Positions 1-7,375 of a stretch of 64,000 nucleotides of DNA are shown here, piece by piece. The DNA is from Archangium_A sp035910535 (lineage in GTDB: Bacteria; Myxococcota; Myxococcia; Myxococcales; Myxococcaceae), in assembly GCA_035910535.1 (NCBI GenBank), contig JAMHXF010000083.1, positions 136,579 to 200,578 on the forward strand, given 5' to 3'. The notes beneath the pieces were generated by a model, which was given only the letters and a program-made list of their open reading frames with translations, did not search any database and was not told the DNA's origin. Position 1 is the stretch's first letter. Every line of letters begins with the position of its first letter. A program made the position numbers and the translations under genes.

Positions 1-1
1 G

Positions 2-694
2 AAGAACCTCTCGGCCACGCAGCGCGGTGAGCTGCCGGGCCAGCTCTCGATGCACCTCATGGGGCTCGCGTTGTCGGGCCACGAGCCGGTCTCGGTGCGC
101 TACTTCCGCTTCGAGCCTGACGGCGCGCTGCACTACTTCACCGCCGACGAAATCGCGCAGCTCGACGGCACCACGGCCACGCAGCTCAAGGGCTCGTGGA
201 AGCCGCCCGACTTCAGCCCCGCCTTCGCCAACGTCGAGGTGCAGTTCGTGCCGCTGGGGCAACCCGCCGCGCCGCGCCGCGTTCACCGGCACCTCGCCGT
301 GAACCTCGCGAACGATTCACTGCCCGCGCCGGTGTTGGCGCACCTCAACGCGAAGGGCCCTGTCACCGCGATGACGAAGGCCGCGAGCTACCTGCTGTGG
401 CGGGAAGCATTCTCGACGGTGCGAGACTGGTTGCTCGAGAGCGCGCAGGTGATGGTCTCTGACTCGACGGGCATTCCGCCGCGGCATTGGCTCAAGCGCG
501 GCTGCACGGTCGACGCGTACGGCCGCTTCGAGAAGTCCTTCCTCGGCACGTGGGAGGGTTACCAGGAAGAGCTGCGCGGCACGTTCAGCGCCGCGAAGAA
601 GTTGCCCATGCGCTTCGGTTACCCCGATGGCAGCGCGAACAAGTCGAGCCACCTGCTGCTCGTGAAGTGTGCGCCGCGGCCCTCATCTCTATGA
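2..694 (+). CDS. C-terminal part of a hypothetical protein (5' end outside window)
   Basis: The reading frame is open from the first bases of the window to a TGA at 692-694, so the N-terminus is missing; about 230 residues are visible. I recognise no domain. The visible part contains no transmembrane stretch and has a mixed composition with several Trp and Tyr residues in its C-terminal half. Its stop codon overlaps the ATG of the next gene (ATGA at 691-694), which suggests translational coupling to the lipoprotein that follows. An in-frame ATG at 50 exists, but the frame upstream of it reads as coding, so I treat the gene as truncated by the window edge. Confidence 0.6.
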   Translation, partial: KNLSATQRGELPGQLSMHLMGLALSGHEPVSVRYFRFEPDGALHYFTADEIAQLDGTTATQLKGSWKPPDFSPAFANVEVQFVPLGQPAAPRRVHRHLAVNLANDSLPAPVLAHLNAKGPVTAMTKAASYLLWREAFSTVRDWLLESAQVMVSDSTGIPPRHWLKRGCTVDAYGRFEKSFLGTWEGYQEELRGTFSAAKKLPMRFGYPDGSANKSSHLLLVKCAPRPSSL

Positions 695-2274
695 TGGCCC
701 GCATGGTCACCTGGTCGAAGTTTCCGCTCATCGCCGTCGTCGCGTCCCTCGCCGCGTGTGGCGGCGGAGGAAAGAAGACGTACATCGACCCGCCGGTGCG
801 CGCGGAGCTGGTGTTGACCTCGGGCCAGGCCACCATCACGTGGGAGTCGAGCGACGCGCAACGGCGCACGCTCATCGCGCGAACGCTGGGCTCGGTCGAA
901 GCCACGCCGCCTGACGGTGGGGCGGTGGGCGATTCGCTGGGCAGCGGCTTCATCGTGGCGCTCACCGAGACGGAGCGCTTCGTCGACAACAAGCTGCCCG
1001 ACAGCTGCGGCCCGTTCGCGTGGCACCTGTGGGCGCAGGCCGAAGACGGCACGTGGGCGTCTTCGGCGTTGACGGTGCGCTCTCTGCGCGGCGCGCACAC
1101 GCTGCCGCCGACCGCCGAGGTGACCGACGTCGTCTCGGCCGTGGAGGCGGGGAAGCTGCGCCTGTCGTGGACGCCTCCGGAAATCGGCACCAACTTCGTG
1201 GGCGTCAACGTGTACCGGAAAATCGGCAGCGCCCCGACGGGCACCAACGACGCGACGCTCGTCTATTCGGGCGCGTCGACGGCGACGCTCGACGCACTCT
1301 CGAACCTCTCGGCGACGCAGTCGACGTTCTACGCAATCTACAACTGCAACGAGTGCGGCAAGTGCGGCGCCACCGCGCCGACGCTCGAGGTGCCTCCGGT
1401 GGCCGACGGCGGCGTCACGCTCGACATCTCGAACCTCACCGCGGCCGTCAGCGCCGACGGGCAGGCGGTGCAGCTCGCGTGGGTCAGCAACGCGCCGCGC
1501 GTGAAGGTGCTGCGCAAGTTGAACGACGTGCCCAGCGGCCTCGACGACAGCTCGTCAGAGGTGGTCTTCGACGGCCCCGGCACGGCGGCGAGCGAAGCGG
1601 TGACGAAGCTGCTGCCCGACGGCCCGCTCAACCCGCGCCTCTACACGTACCGCGCGTGGGCCTGCAGCGGCACGTTGTGCAGCGGCATGCCGGCGAAGGC
1701 CGAGCTCCGGCTCACGTTGCGGCAGGCGCTCAAAGGCGGCGGCTACACGCTCTTCATGCGCCACGCGACCGCAGGCGTGTGCATGGACAACACGGCGCTG
1801 GGGAAAGCGAGCAACGCCACCACGCCCAACTGGTGGAAGAGCTGCGACAGCACGTGCGCGCCGAACCTCGCGCAGCAGCTGACGACGTCTGTGAGCACCG
1901 GTGAAATCACCACGCTGCGCACGTTCTTCCAGACCAGCGGCGTGCTCGTCAGTCGCGTGCTCTCGAGTGAGTTTTGCCGCGCGGTGCAGACGGCGCAGGG
2001 CCTGGGCCTGTCGGCGCCGCTCGAGCAGAGCCAGGCGCTCACGTACTTCGTCTACGACGAGGCCGACCGCTGCCTCGACACGATGTCGTTGCTGGGCGCC
2101 GCGCCGGCCGCGGGCACCAACACGCTGCACGTGGGCCACACGCAGTACGCCGCGTCATGTCTGAACCTCGACGGGTTGACGGCGAGTGAGGTGGCCGTTT
2201 TCCGGCCTGAGCCCGGCGCGCCGCCGCGCTTCGTGACGCGCGTGTTGATTGGGGCGTGGGAGACGTTGCCGTAG
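691..2274 (+). CDS. Lipoprotein with FN3-like domains and a C-terminal histidine phosphatase domain
   Basis: The 527-residue product starts at the ATG overlapping the upstream stop (ATGs at 694 and 703 are alternatives). Its N-terminus is a lipoprotein signal ending VVASLAAC, so it should be lipid-anchored outside the cytoplasm. Residues about 30-340 contain two to three fibronectin-type-III-like segments, with repeated WTPP and NVYRK style strands. From about residue 348 there is a histidine phosphatase (phosphoglycerate mutase-like) domain. It has the RH motif in LFMRHATAG (Arg357, His358), a second basic motif SSEFCRAVQTAQ (about 430) and a second His in VGHTQY (about 482). The substrate is unknown. 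The catalytic motifs look intact, so a surface or periplasmic phosphomonoesterase is likely. Confidence 0.72.
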   Translation: MMARMVTWSKFPLIAVVASLAACGGGGKKTYIDPPVRAELVLTSGQATITWESSDAQRRTLIARTLGSVEATPPDGGAVGDSLGSGFIVALTETERFVDNKLPDSCGPFAWHLWAQAEDGTWASSALTVRSLRGAHTLPPTAEVTDVVSAVEAGKLRLSWTPPEIGTNFVGVNVYRKIGSAPTGTNDATLVYSGASTATLDALSNLSATQSTFYAIYNCNECGKCGATAPTLEVPPVADGGVTLDISNLTAAVSADGQAVQLAWVSNAPRVKVLRKLNDVPSGLDDSSSEVVFDGPGTAASEAVTKLLPDGPLNPRLYTYRAWACSGTLCSGMPAKAELRLTLRQALKGGGYTLFMRHATAGVCMDNTALGKASNATTPNWWKSCDSTCAPNLAQQLTTSVSTGEITTLRTFFQTSGVLVSRVLSSEFCRAVQTAQGLGLSAPLEQSQALTYFVYDEADRCLDTMSLLGAAPAAGTNTLHVGHTQYAASCLNLDGLTASEVAVFRPEPGAPPRFVTRVLIGAWETLP

Positions 2275-2329
2275 CGGGCCCGGCGAATGAGTGGCGTGCG
2301 CCCCGGCTCGTCGTGAGGCGGGGGTGTGC

Positions 2330-3619
2330 ATGGCGTTTGAAATACTGGTCATCGTGGCGCTGGTGCTCGCCAACGGCGTGCTTGCGGGCGCGGAGATTGC
2401 CGTCATCTCGGTGCGCCCGGGGCGGCTGCGCGAGCTCGTCGAGGGCGGCAGCGGCGCGGCCCGCGCGGCGCTCGCGCTCCGCGCCCAACCCGAGCGCTTC
2501 TTCGCCACCGTGCAGGTCGGCATCACGGTGGTGAGCGCCACGGCGGGCGCGTTCGGCGGCGCGACGTTCGCGAGTGACTTCGCCGGAGTGCTTTCGCACG
2601 TCGAGCCCCTCGCGCCGTGGGCGCACGAAATCGCGCTGGTGCTGGTGGTGACGTTCATCTCATACCTGTCGCTGGTCTTCGGCGAGCTGGTGCCCAAGTC
2701 GTTGGCGCTCAAGGCCGCCGAGGGCTACGCGCTGCTGGTGGCGCGGCCGCTGTGGGCGCTCTCGTTGGCGCTGCGGCCGCTCATCTGGTTCCTCACCTTG
2801 AGCTCCAACGCGGTGCTGCGGCCCTTCAAAGACCAGACGAGCTTCGTCGAGGCGCGCGTGTCGACCGACGAGCTGGTGGAGCTCGTGTCGCAGGCGACCG
2901 ATGCGGGCACGTTGAACGCGGCTGCGGGGCAGATCGCGGCGCGCGCGCTCGACCTGCCGAGGCTGGTCGCCAGCGACGTGATGGTGCCGCGCACCAGCGT
3001 GGTGTCGCTGCACCGCCGCGCGACCCGCGAGCAGCTCCGGCAGGTGATGCTCGAGCATACGCACAGCCGCTTCCCCGTCGTCGACGGCGACCTCGACCAC
3101 GTCGTCGGCTACGTGAGCATGAAGGACGTCTTGAACGTGGCCTGGGAAGAGGCGCTCTTCGTGTTGGAAGACCTCATTCGCCCCGCGTTCTTCGTGCCGC
3201 TGCACAAGGGCGCGGTCGAGCTGCTCTCGGAGATGCGCGCGCGCCGGGTGCTCTTCAGCGTGGTGGTCGACGAGCACGGCGGCATGGCCGGCATCGTCAC
3301 GCTCGAAGACGTGTTGGAAGAGCTGGTCGGAGAGATTGTCAGCGAGCACGCCAGCCAGGTGCCGGAGGCCTACCGCCGTGAGCCCGACGGCTCGTTCATC
3401 GTGCGGGGCACGACGCCCATTCGCGACCTCAACCGAGACCTGCGCCTCGAGCTGCCGGAAGGTGAGTGGGTGACCATCGCCGGCCTCTGCCTTTCACTGG
3501 CGAGGCGCATTCCTCAGGTCGGAGACACGCTGACGAGCGACGGCTTCTCGCTGGAGGTCATCGAAGCCTCACCGCGGCGGGTGAGGTCGGTGCGCGTCCG
3601 CGCGCTTAGCGCTGCGTGA
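2330..3619 (+). CDS. HlyC/CorC-family membrane protein (DUF21, CBS pair, CorC/HlyC domain)
   Basis: The product has 429 residues. The ATG at 2330 is preferred over the ATG at 2291 because it begins directly with the first membrane helix (MAFEILVIVALVLANG). A DUF21 domain with about four helices covers residues 1-190. Two CBS motifs follow (about 205-325; MVPRTSVVSLHR and HSRFPVVDGDLDHVVGYV), then a short CorC/HlyC transporter-associated domain to the end. This architecture is typical of CorC/YtfL/TlyC-like proteins linked to divalent cation or envelope homeostasis, with adenosine nucleotides sensed by the CBS pair. The 3' end overlaps the convergent atpH gene by 14 bases. The transported ion cannot be told from sequence. 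Confidence 0.85.
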   Translation: MAFEILVIVALVLANGVLAGAEIAVISVRPGRLRELVEGGSGAARAALALRAQPERFFATVQVGITVVSATAGAFGGATFASDFAGVLSHVEPLAPWAHEIALVLVVTFISYLSLVFGELVPKSLALKAAEGYALLVARPLWALSLALRPLIWFLTLSSNAVLRPFKDQTSFVEARVSTDELVELVSQATDAGTLNAAAGQIAARALDLPRLVASDVMVPRTSVVSLHRRATREQLRQVMLEHTHSRFPVVDGDLDHVVGYVSMKDVLNVAWEEALFVLEDLIRPAFFVPLHKGAVELLSEMRARRVLFSVVVDEHGGMAGIVTLEDVLEELVGEIVSEHASQVPEAYRREPDGSFIVRGTTPIRDLNRDLRLELPEGEWVTIAGLCLSLARRIPQVGDTLTSDGFSLEVIEASPRRVRSVRVRALSAA

Positions 3620-4145
3620 GCGTGCGGCCGAGCTCGGCGAGCTGCGAACGAATCGAGGCGTCGTACTGGTGGCTGCCGACGTTGGCCACCACCCCGCCGA
3701 TGAGCGACGGGTCGACGGCGGTCTCGAGCATCACCGAGCGCTGCGTGAGCGCCTCGAGCTGCTGCTTGATGGCGGCGACCTGCGCGTCACCCAGCTTGGC
3801 GGCGCTCGTCACCCGGCCGCGCACGCGACCCATGCGGCTGTCGACCATGTCGCGGTACTGGCGCGCGATGAAGGGCAGGGCGCCGAAGCGGTTGCGGTCG
3901 GTGAGCAGCTTCATCACGTTGGCCAGCACGGGCTGCAGGCCCGGGGCGTTGGTGACGACGGCGTCGACGAGGTTCATGCGCTGCGTGCGCGTCAGCGTGG
4001 GGCTCGAGATGGTCTCGAAGAGCTCCTTGTGACCATCGAAGAACGTGATGAGCGACTCGAGCTGCTCGAGGACCTGATCCGCGTTGGCTCCAGCGGCGTC
4101 GAGGAGAGCACGGGCGTAGCGGCGGGCGACGGGGACGTTCGACAT
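3606..4145 (-). CDS. atpH: F1Fo ATP synthase delta subunit
   Basis: The 179-residue protein begins MSNVPVARRYARALLDAA, the conserved N-terminal helix of the delta/OSCP subunit, which joins F1 to the peripheral stalk. Length and the C-terminal GGVVANVG segment fit the family. It is unusual in standing alone: the convergent CorC-type gene lies downstream and a divergent secreted protease-like gene upstream. No b, c, a, alpha or gamma subunit gene is adjacent. atpD and atpC occur about 40 kb away in this window. Confidence 0.9.
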   Translation of the reverse strand: MSNVPVARRYARALLDAAGANADQVLEQLESLITFFDGHKELFETISSPTLTRTQRMNLVDAVVTNAPGLQPVLANVMKLLTDRNRFGALPFIARQYRDMVDSRMGRVRGRVTSAAKLGDAQVAAIKQQLEALTQRSVMLETAVDPSLIGGVVANVGSHQYDASIRSQLAELGRTLTQR

Positions 4146-4249
4146 GGCGGGCGTCGCCTAGCATTGGGCCCCCGCCGATTCCAGCGCGCAGCGGAACTGG
4201 CGTCGCGGGGCGCGCGTCTGGCTCTTTCTCTGCTCGAAAAGGAGCCCTC

Positions 4250-5605
4250 ATGAGCGCGCTGCTCCCTCTGCTCCTCGCTGCGTGGCCGTCGGTTCAGCTC
4301 GAGGGCTTTCCGCACGTGCAACAGAAGCCCGATTTCTGCGGCGAGGCCGACGTGGAGATGGCGCTGCGCCGCCTGGGCCGTGAGGTCTCTCAAGACGACG
4401 TCTTCAACGTCAGCGGGCTGGACCCGATGAAGGGCCGCGGCGTGCATGCCGACGAGCTCGCCGCGGCCATGCGCGCGCTGGGGCTCGAGCCGGGGCCGGT
4501 GTGGTACCGCGTCGACCCGAAGCACGGCGCGAAAGAACGCGAAGCGCAGTGGGCGGCGCTGCACCGCGACCTGGTGGCCGGGCAGCCCAGCATCGTGTGC
4601 ATGCACTACGACGCGTCGCCGGACACCACGGAGCACTTCCGGCTCGTCACCGGCTACGACGCGCGCACCGACGAGGTCGTCTACGAAGAGCCCGCCGCCG
4701 GCACGCAGCAGCGCATGGCCCGCGCGACGTTCCTGCAGTTGATGACGTTCAAGCCTGCGCCGGACCGGTGGACCTTCATTCGCCTGCGCGTCGAGCCGAA
4801 GGGTGAAGCGCCGAAGCTGCCCGAGGTGACCGCGCCTTCGCCGGCGCAGGTGGTGCAGCACGTCATCACGCTCAAACAGACGCTGCCCGCCGGCTTCACG
4901 CTCGCGTGGGAGAAGCCGTTTCTGGTCATCGGCAACGAGGCGCCGGAGCGGGTGCGTGCACGCGGCAAAGACGTCGTGCGGTGGACCCGGGACCTGCTGC
5001 TCAAGGACTTCTTCCCGCGCGCGCCGCAGCACCTCGAGGAGGTCTGGGTGTTCAAAGACGCAGAGACGTACACGAAGTACTCGCGCTCACTCCTCAGCAC
5101 CGAGCCGTCGACGCCGTACGGCTTCTACCTGTCGTCACGCAACGCGATGGTGATGAACATCAAGCCTGGCTACGGCACGTTGACGCACGAGCTGGTGCAC
5201 CCGTTCATGCACGAGAACTGGCCCGACGGGCCCGCGTGGTTGAACGAAGGGCTGGGCTCGTTGTTCGAGCAACCCGCCGAGCGCGCCGGGCGCTTCGTCG
5301 GCAACGTGAACTGGCGGCTGCCCACGGTGCAGGCGGCGATTCGTGACAAGTCGGTGCCGCGCATTTCTGCGTTGCTCAACTTGAGCGACGCCGACTTCTA
5401 CGACGACGACTCCGGCGTGCACTACGCCATGGCGCGCTACCTCTGTTACTGGCTGCAGGAGCGTGGGGTGCTCGTTCAATTCGTTCAGCTCGCGCAGCGC
5501 AAACGCGACGCGAAGGCGGCGCTCGAAGAGGTGCTCGGCGCTTCGCCCGACTCGTTTCAGAGAGAATGGCAGACCTTCGTGCTGGGGCTTCGTCGCCGCT
5601 CGTGA
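4250..5605 (+). CDS. Secreted protein fusing a C39-like papain fold with an HExxH metallopeptidase domain
   Basis: The 451-residue protein starts with a short hydrophobic leader (MSALLPLLLAAWPSV). Residues about 20-175 look like a C39-type cysteine peptidase fold, with Cys30 in QKPDFCGEAD and His129 in EHFRLVTGYD. The usual third residue appears as part of EVVYEEPA. The second half (about 200-450) has the zincin motif HELVH (His313, Glu314, His317) and a downstream Glu in WLNEGLGSLFE. This matches gluzincin (peptidase-MA/DUF1570-like) order. Both sets of catalytic residues are present, so two protease activities on one exported chain are plausible. Whether the C39-like part cleaves or only binds peptides is not known. 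Confidence 0.7.
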   Translation: MSALLPLLLAAWPSVQLEGFPHVQQKPDFCGEADVEMALRRLGREVSQDDVFNVSGLDPMKGRGVHADELAAAMRALGLEPGPVWYRVDPKHGAKEREAQWAALHRDLVAGQPSIVCMHYDASPDTTEHFRLVTGYDARTDEVVYEEPAAGTQQRMARATFLQLMTFKPAPDRWTFIRLRVEPKGEAPKLPEVTAPSPAQVVQHVITLKQTLPAGFTLAWEKPFLVIGNEAPERVRARGKDVVRWTRDLLLKDFFPRAPQHLEEVWVFKDAETYTKYSRSLLSTEPSTPYGFYLSSRNAMVMNIKPGYGTLTHELVHPFMHENWPDGPAWLNEGLGSLFEQPAERAGRFVGNVNWRLPTVQAAIRDKSVPRISALLNLSDADFYDDDSGVHYAMARYLCYWLQERGVLVQFVQLAQRKRDAKAALEEVLGASPDSFQREWQTFVLGLRRRS

Positions 5606-5609
5606 CGCT

Positions 5610-6221
5610 TCAGTAGAAGCCCGTCGGCGGTGACGGCGCGCACAGCGCGTCATGCAGGTGCTCGACGCGCTCGGTGACGAGGCTGAACTCGTGCCGCTCT
5701 TCGATGCGCAACCCGGGCGTCTTGAACGGCAACCCGGTGTCGACGCCGATGAGCTCTTCGACCGGGTACACGAAGGTGATGCTGTTTTCTTCGCGCTGCG
5801 TGACGGTGGCCTCGCCCACCACGGCGGCGATGGTGGCGTCGGAGTTCAAGCTGAACAGCTCGCCGGTGCCGAACTGCGCGCCCAGGTGCAGCACCGGGAA
5901 GAACGTGCCCACGGCGTTGAGCCCCTCTCGCGTGGTGCCATCGGTGAGGTGCAGCACGTCTCGTCGGCGCCCGATGGACGGCACGTCTGCCGAACCCTCG
6001 CAGGTGTAGATGTTGAGCGGCGCGTCGGGCGTCTGGTCGAGCGAGAGCTGCCAGTCACTCAAGAACAGGCTCGCGCGGTCGATGGCGGTGACGTCGCACG
6101 AGGTCGTCGTGCACGTCGCGTGGAGGTCGACCTTCACGCGCACCACGCTCGCGTCTTTCGAAACGGGTGAACACGACGTCGCCCACAGCAGACACAGCGT
6201 CAACGCTCGCGGAGGTCGCAT
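5610..6221 (-). CDS. Hypothetical lipoprotein
   Basis: The product has 203 residues, starting with an export signal that ends WATSCSPV, a plausible lipobox with Cys17. The mature part has a Cys pair (ATCTTTSCDVT) and no family I recognise. It is predicted to be extracytoplasmic, mostly beta. It converges on the protease-fusion gene with a 4-base gap and is divergent from the small secreted protein that begins at 6246. Confidence 0.6.
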   Translation of the reverse strand: MRPPRALTLCLLWATSCSPVSKDASVVRVKVDLHATCTTTSCDVTAIDRASLFLSDWQLSLDQTPDAPLNIYTCEGSADVPSIGRRRDVLHLTDGTTREGLNAVGTFFPVLHLGAQFGTGELFSLNSDATIAAVVGEATVTQREENSITFVYPVEELIGVDTGLPFKTPGLRIEERHEFSLVTERVEHLHDALCAPSPPTGFY

Positions 6222-6245
6222 GCGTGGAGGCTACACTGTCCCGTC

Positions 6246-6554
6246 ATGACGCTCGTCTTGCTGCTGCTCGCCGCCGCGCCGGGGCCCACGCTCAAGTCCT
6301 TCGAAGGCATGAACGTGAAGTCGCTGCGCCCGTGGTTGGAGGCCAACGTGGCCTCGCTGGCGAAGTGTGAAGCCACCGGCGAGGTGAAGGTCAGCGCCAC
6401 GTTCTCGACGTCACCCGACGTGAAGGTCGACAAGGTCGACGGCGCCGACGCGGCGTGCGTGAAGCAGGTGCTCGAGCAGTGGAAGAACGACGGTCAGCAG
6501 CCGCGCGCAGGCTGGTTCAAGTTCGTCTATTCCGGCGCGCCGCACGCGAGGTAG
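6246..6554 (+). CDS. Small secreted protein of unknown function
   Basis: The product has 102 residues: a cleavable-looking signal (MTLVLLLLAAAPGP) followed by a soluble region with two Cys residues (SLAKCEATG and DAACVKQ). The sequence GEVKVSATFSTSPDVKVDKV resembles the TonB-C/AgmK-type pattern of small envelope proteins in which a Cys pair brackets a beta hairpin, but I cannot assign it firmly. The last 28 bases overlap the 3' end of the convergent cytochrome gene. Confidence 0.55.
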   Translation: MTLVLLLLAAAPGPTLKSFEGMNVKSLRPWLEANVASLAKCEATGEVKVSATFSTSPDVKVDKVDGADAACVKQVLEQWKNDGQQPRAGWFKFVYSGAPHAR

Positions 6555-6856
6555 GCCAGCACCCGCGAGCGCGCCGGCTCGTCGAGCGGGCCCGTCTGCG
6601 GCATGCGCCCCGACGAGATTTCTTCACTCATCTTGTCTCGTTGCGCGCGCACGTCGGTGTGCGTGAAGCCGTGGCAGCCGTTGCAGGTATTCGAAAAGAA
6701 CTCGTGGCCCCAGGTCGCCCACGTGTCGCAGGTGCCTGCGTCGGTGCCGGTGCCCGCGTCGGTGTCTTCGACGGGCTGCACGCCGGCGTCGACGATTTCC
6801 GCGGGTGCTCCACACGCGCTCAGGGCCAACAGCACCAGCGTCAGGGCGCGCCGCAC
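6527..6856 (-). CDS. Mono-heme c-type cytochrome lipoprotein (paralogue 2)
   Basis: The product has 109 residues. The GTG at 6856 is chosen because it gives an ideal lipoprotein signal (RRALTLVLLALSAC). It overlaps the end of the upstream paralogue by 16 bases, implying translational coupling. The mature protein has a short Asp/Ala/Gly-rich linker, one heme c motif (CNGCH) and a candidate Met ligand in SSGRMPQ. It therefore looks like a small lipid-anchored electron carrier. It is clearly related to the adjacent gene (same SSGRMP motif and CGAP ending), indicating a tandem duplication. Confidence 0.75.
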   Translation of the reverse strand: MRRALTLVLLALSACGAPAEIVDAGVQPVEDTDAGTGTDAGTCDTWATWGHEFFSNTCNGCHGFTHTDVRAQRDKMSEEISSGRMPQTGPLDEPARSRVLAYLACGAPE

Positions 6857-7221
6857 GTCAGGTACTCCAGAATGCGGGTGCGTTGAGCGGTGGTCAGCGA
6901 GCTGCCGCGAGGCATTCGGCCCGAGCTGATCTGCTGCGAGATGCGCGTGCGGTCGCCGCGCACGCTGCTGTGCGTGAACGCGTGACACGAGTTGCACCGC
7001 GCCGCGAAGAACGACGAGCCGAAGCTGGCCCACGTGTCGGCGCACTGGGTGCCCGCATCGGGCACACCGGCGTCGACGATGCCCGCGTCGGTGACCCCGG
7101 CGTCTTCGGTTTCTTTCGGCTCAGGCGCGCCTGAATCCGAGAAGCCGTCGAACTCCGGCGCGAGAGGTTCGCCACACGCGGCGAGGCACAGCAAAGAGGT
7201 CAACAACAGGTGACGCGACAT
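6841..7221 (-). CDS. Mono-heme c-type cytochrome lipoprotein (paralogue 1)
   Basis: The product has 126 residues from the ATG at 7221. The signal peptide ends LLCLAACGEP, a good lipobox. An acidic, Asp-Ala-Gly repeated linker (about residues 30-60) is followed by a heme c attachment motif CNSCH and a likely axial Met in SSGRMPRG. It lies 154 bases downstream of the PQQ-type dehydrogenase on the same strand. That fits a role as electron acceptor for that enzyme, though the link is inferred from position only. Confidence 0.76.
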   Translation of the reverse strand: MSRHLLLTSLLCLAACGEPLAPEFDGFSDSGAPEPKETEDAGVTDAGIVDAGVPDAGTQCADTWASFGSSFFAARCNSCHAFTHSSVRGDRTRISQQISSGRMPRGSSLTTAQRTRILEYLTCGAP

Positions 7222-7246
7222 CGCGGGGCTTTCTGCCTCCAACTGA

Positions 7247-7372
7247 CGCGATGCGCTACGAAATCGCGTTCTGGCGACCGCTGAGCTCGAAGTGGAGGGC
7301 GTCAACGACGCGACGTTCGCGCGCTACGGCTTGCGGCTCTCCGAGCTCGAGGTGTGGTCGAAGCTGCGGTGA
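7247..7372 (+). pseudogene. Possible remnant of a coding sequence C-terminus
   Basis: Between the dehydrogenase and cytochrome genes the plus strand has a 41-codon open frame without a usable ATG. It ends at TGA 7370-7372 and reads like the C-terminus of a real protein (TAELEVEGVNDATFARYGLR, then LSELEVW). An in-frame stop sits just before it at 7244. Codon positions look protein-like, but I recognise no family, so it may be a decayed gene end or chance. Confidence 0.2.
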
Positions 7373-7375
7373 CCT

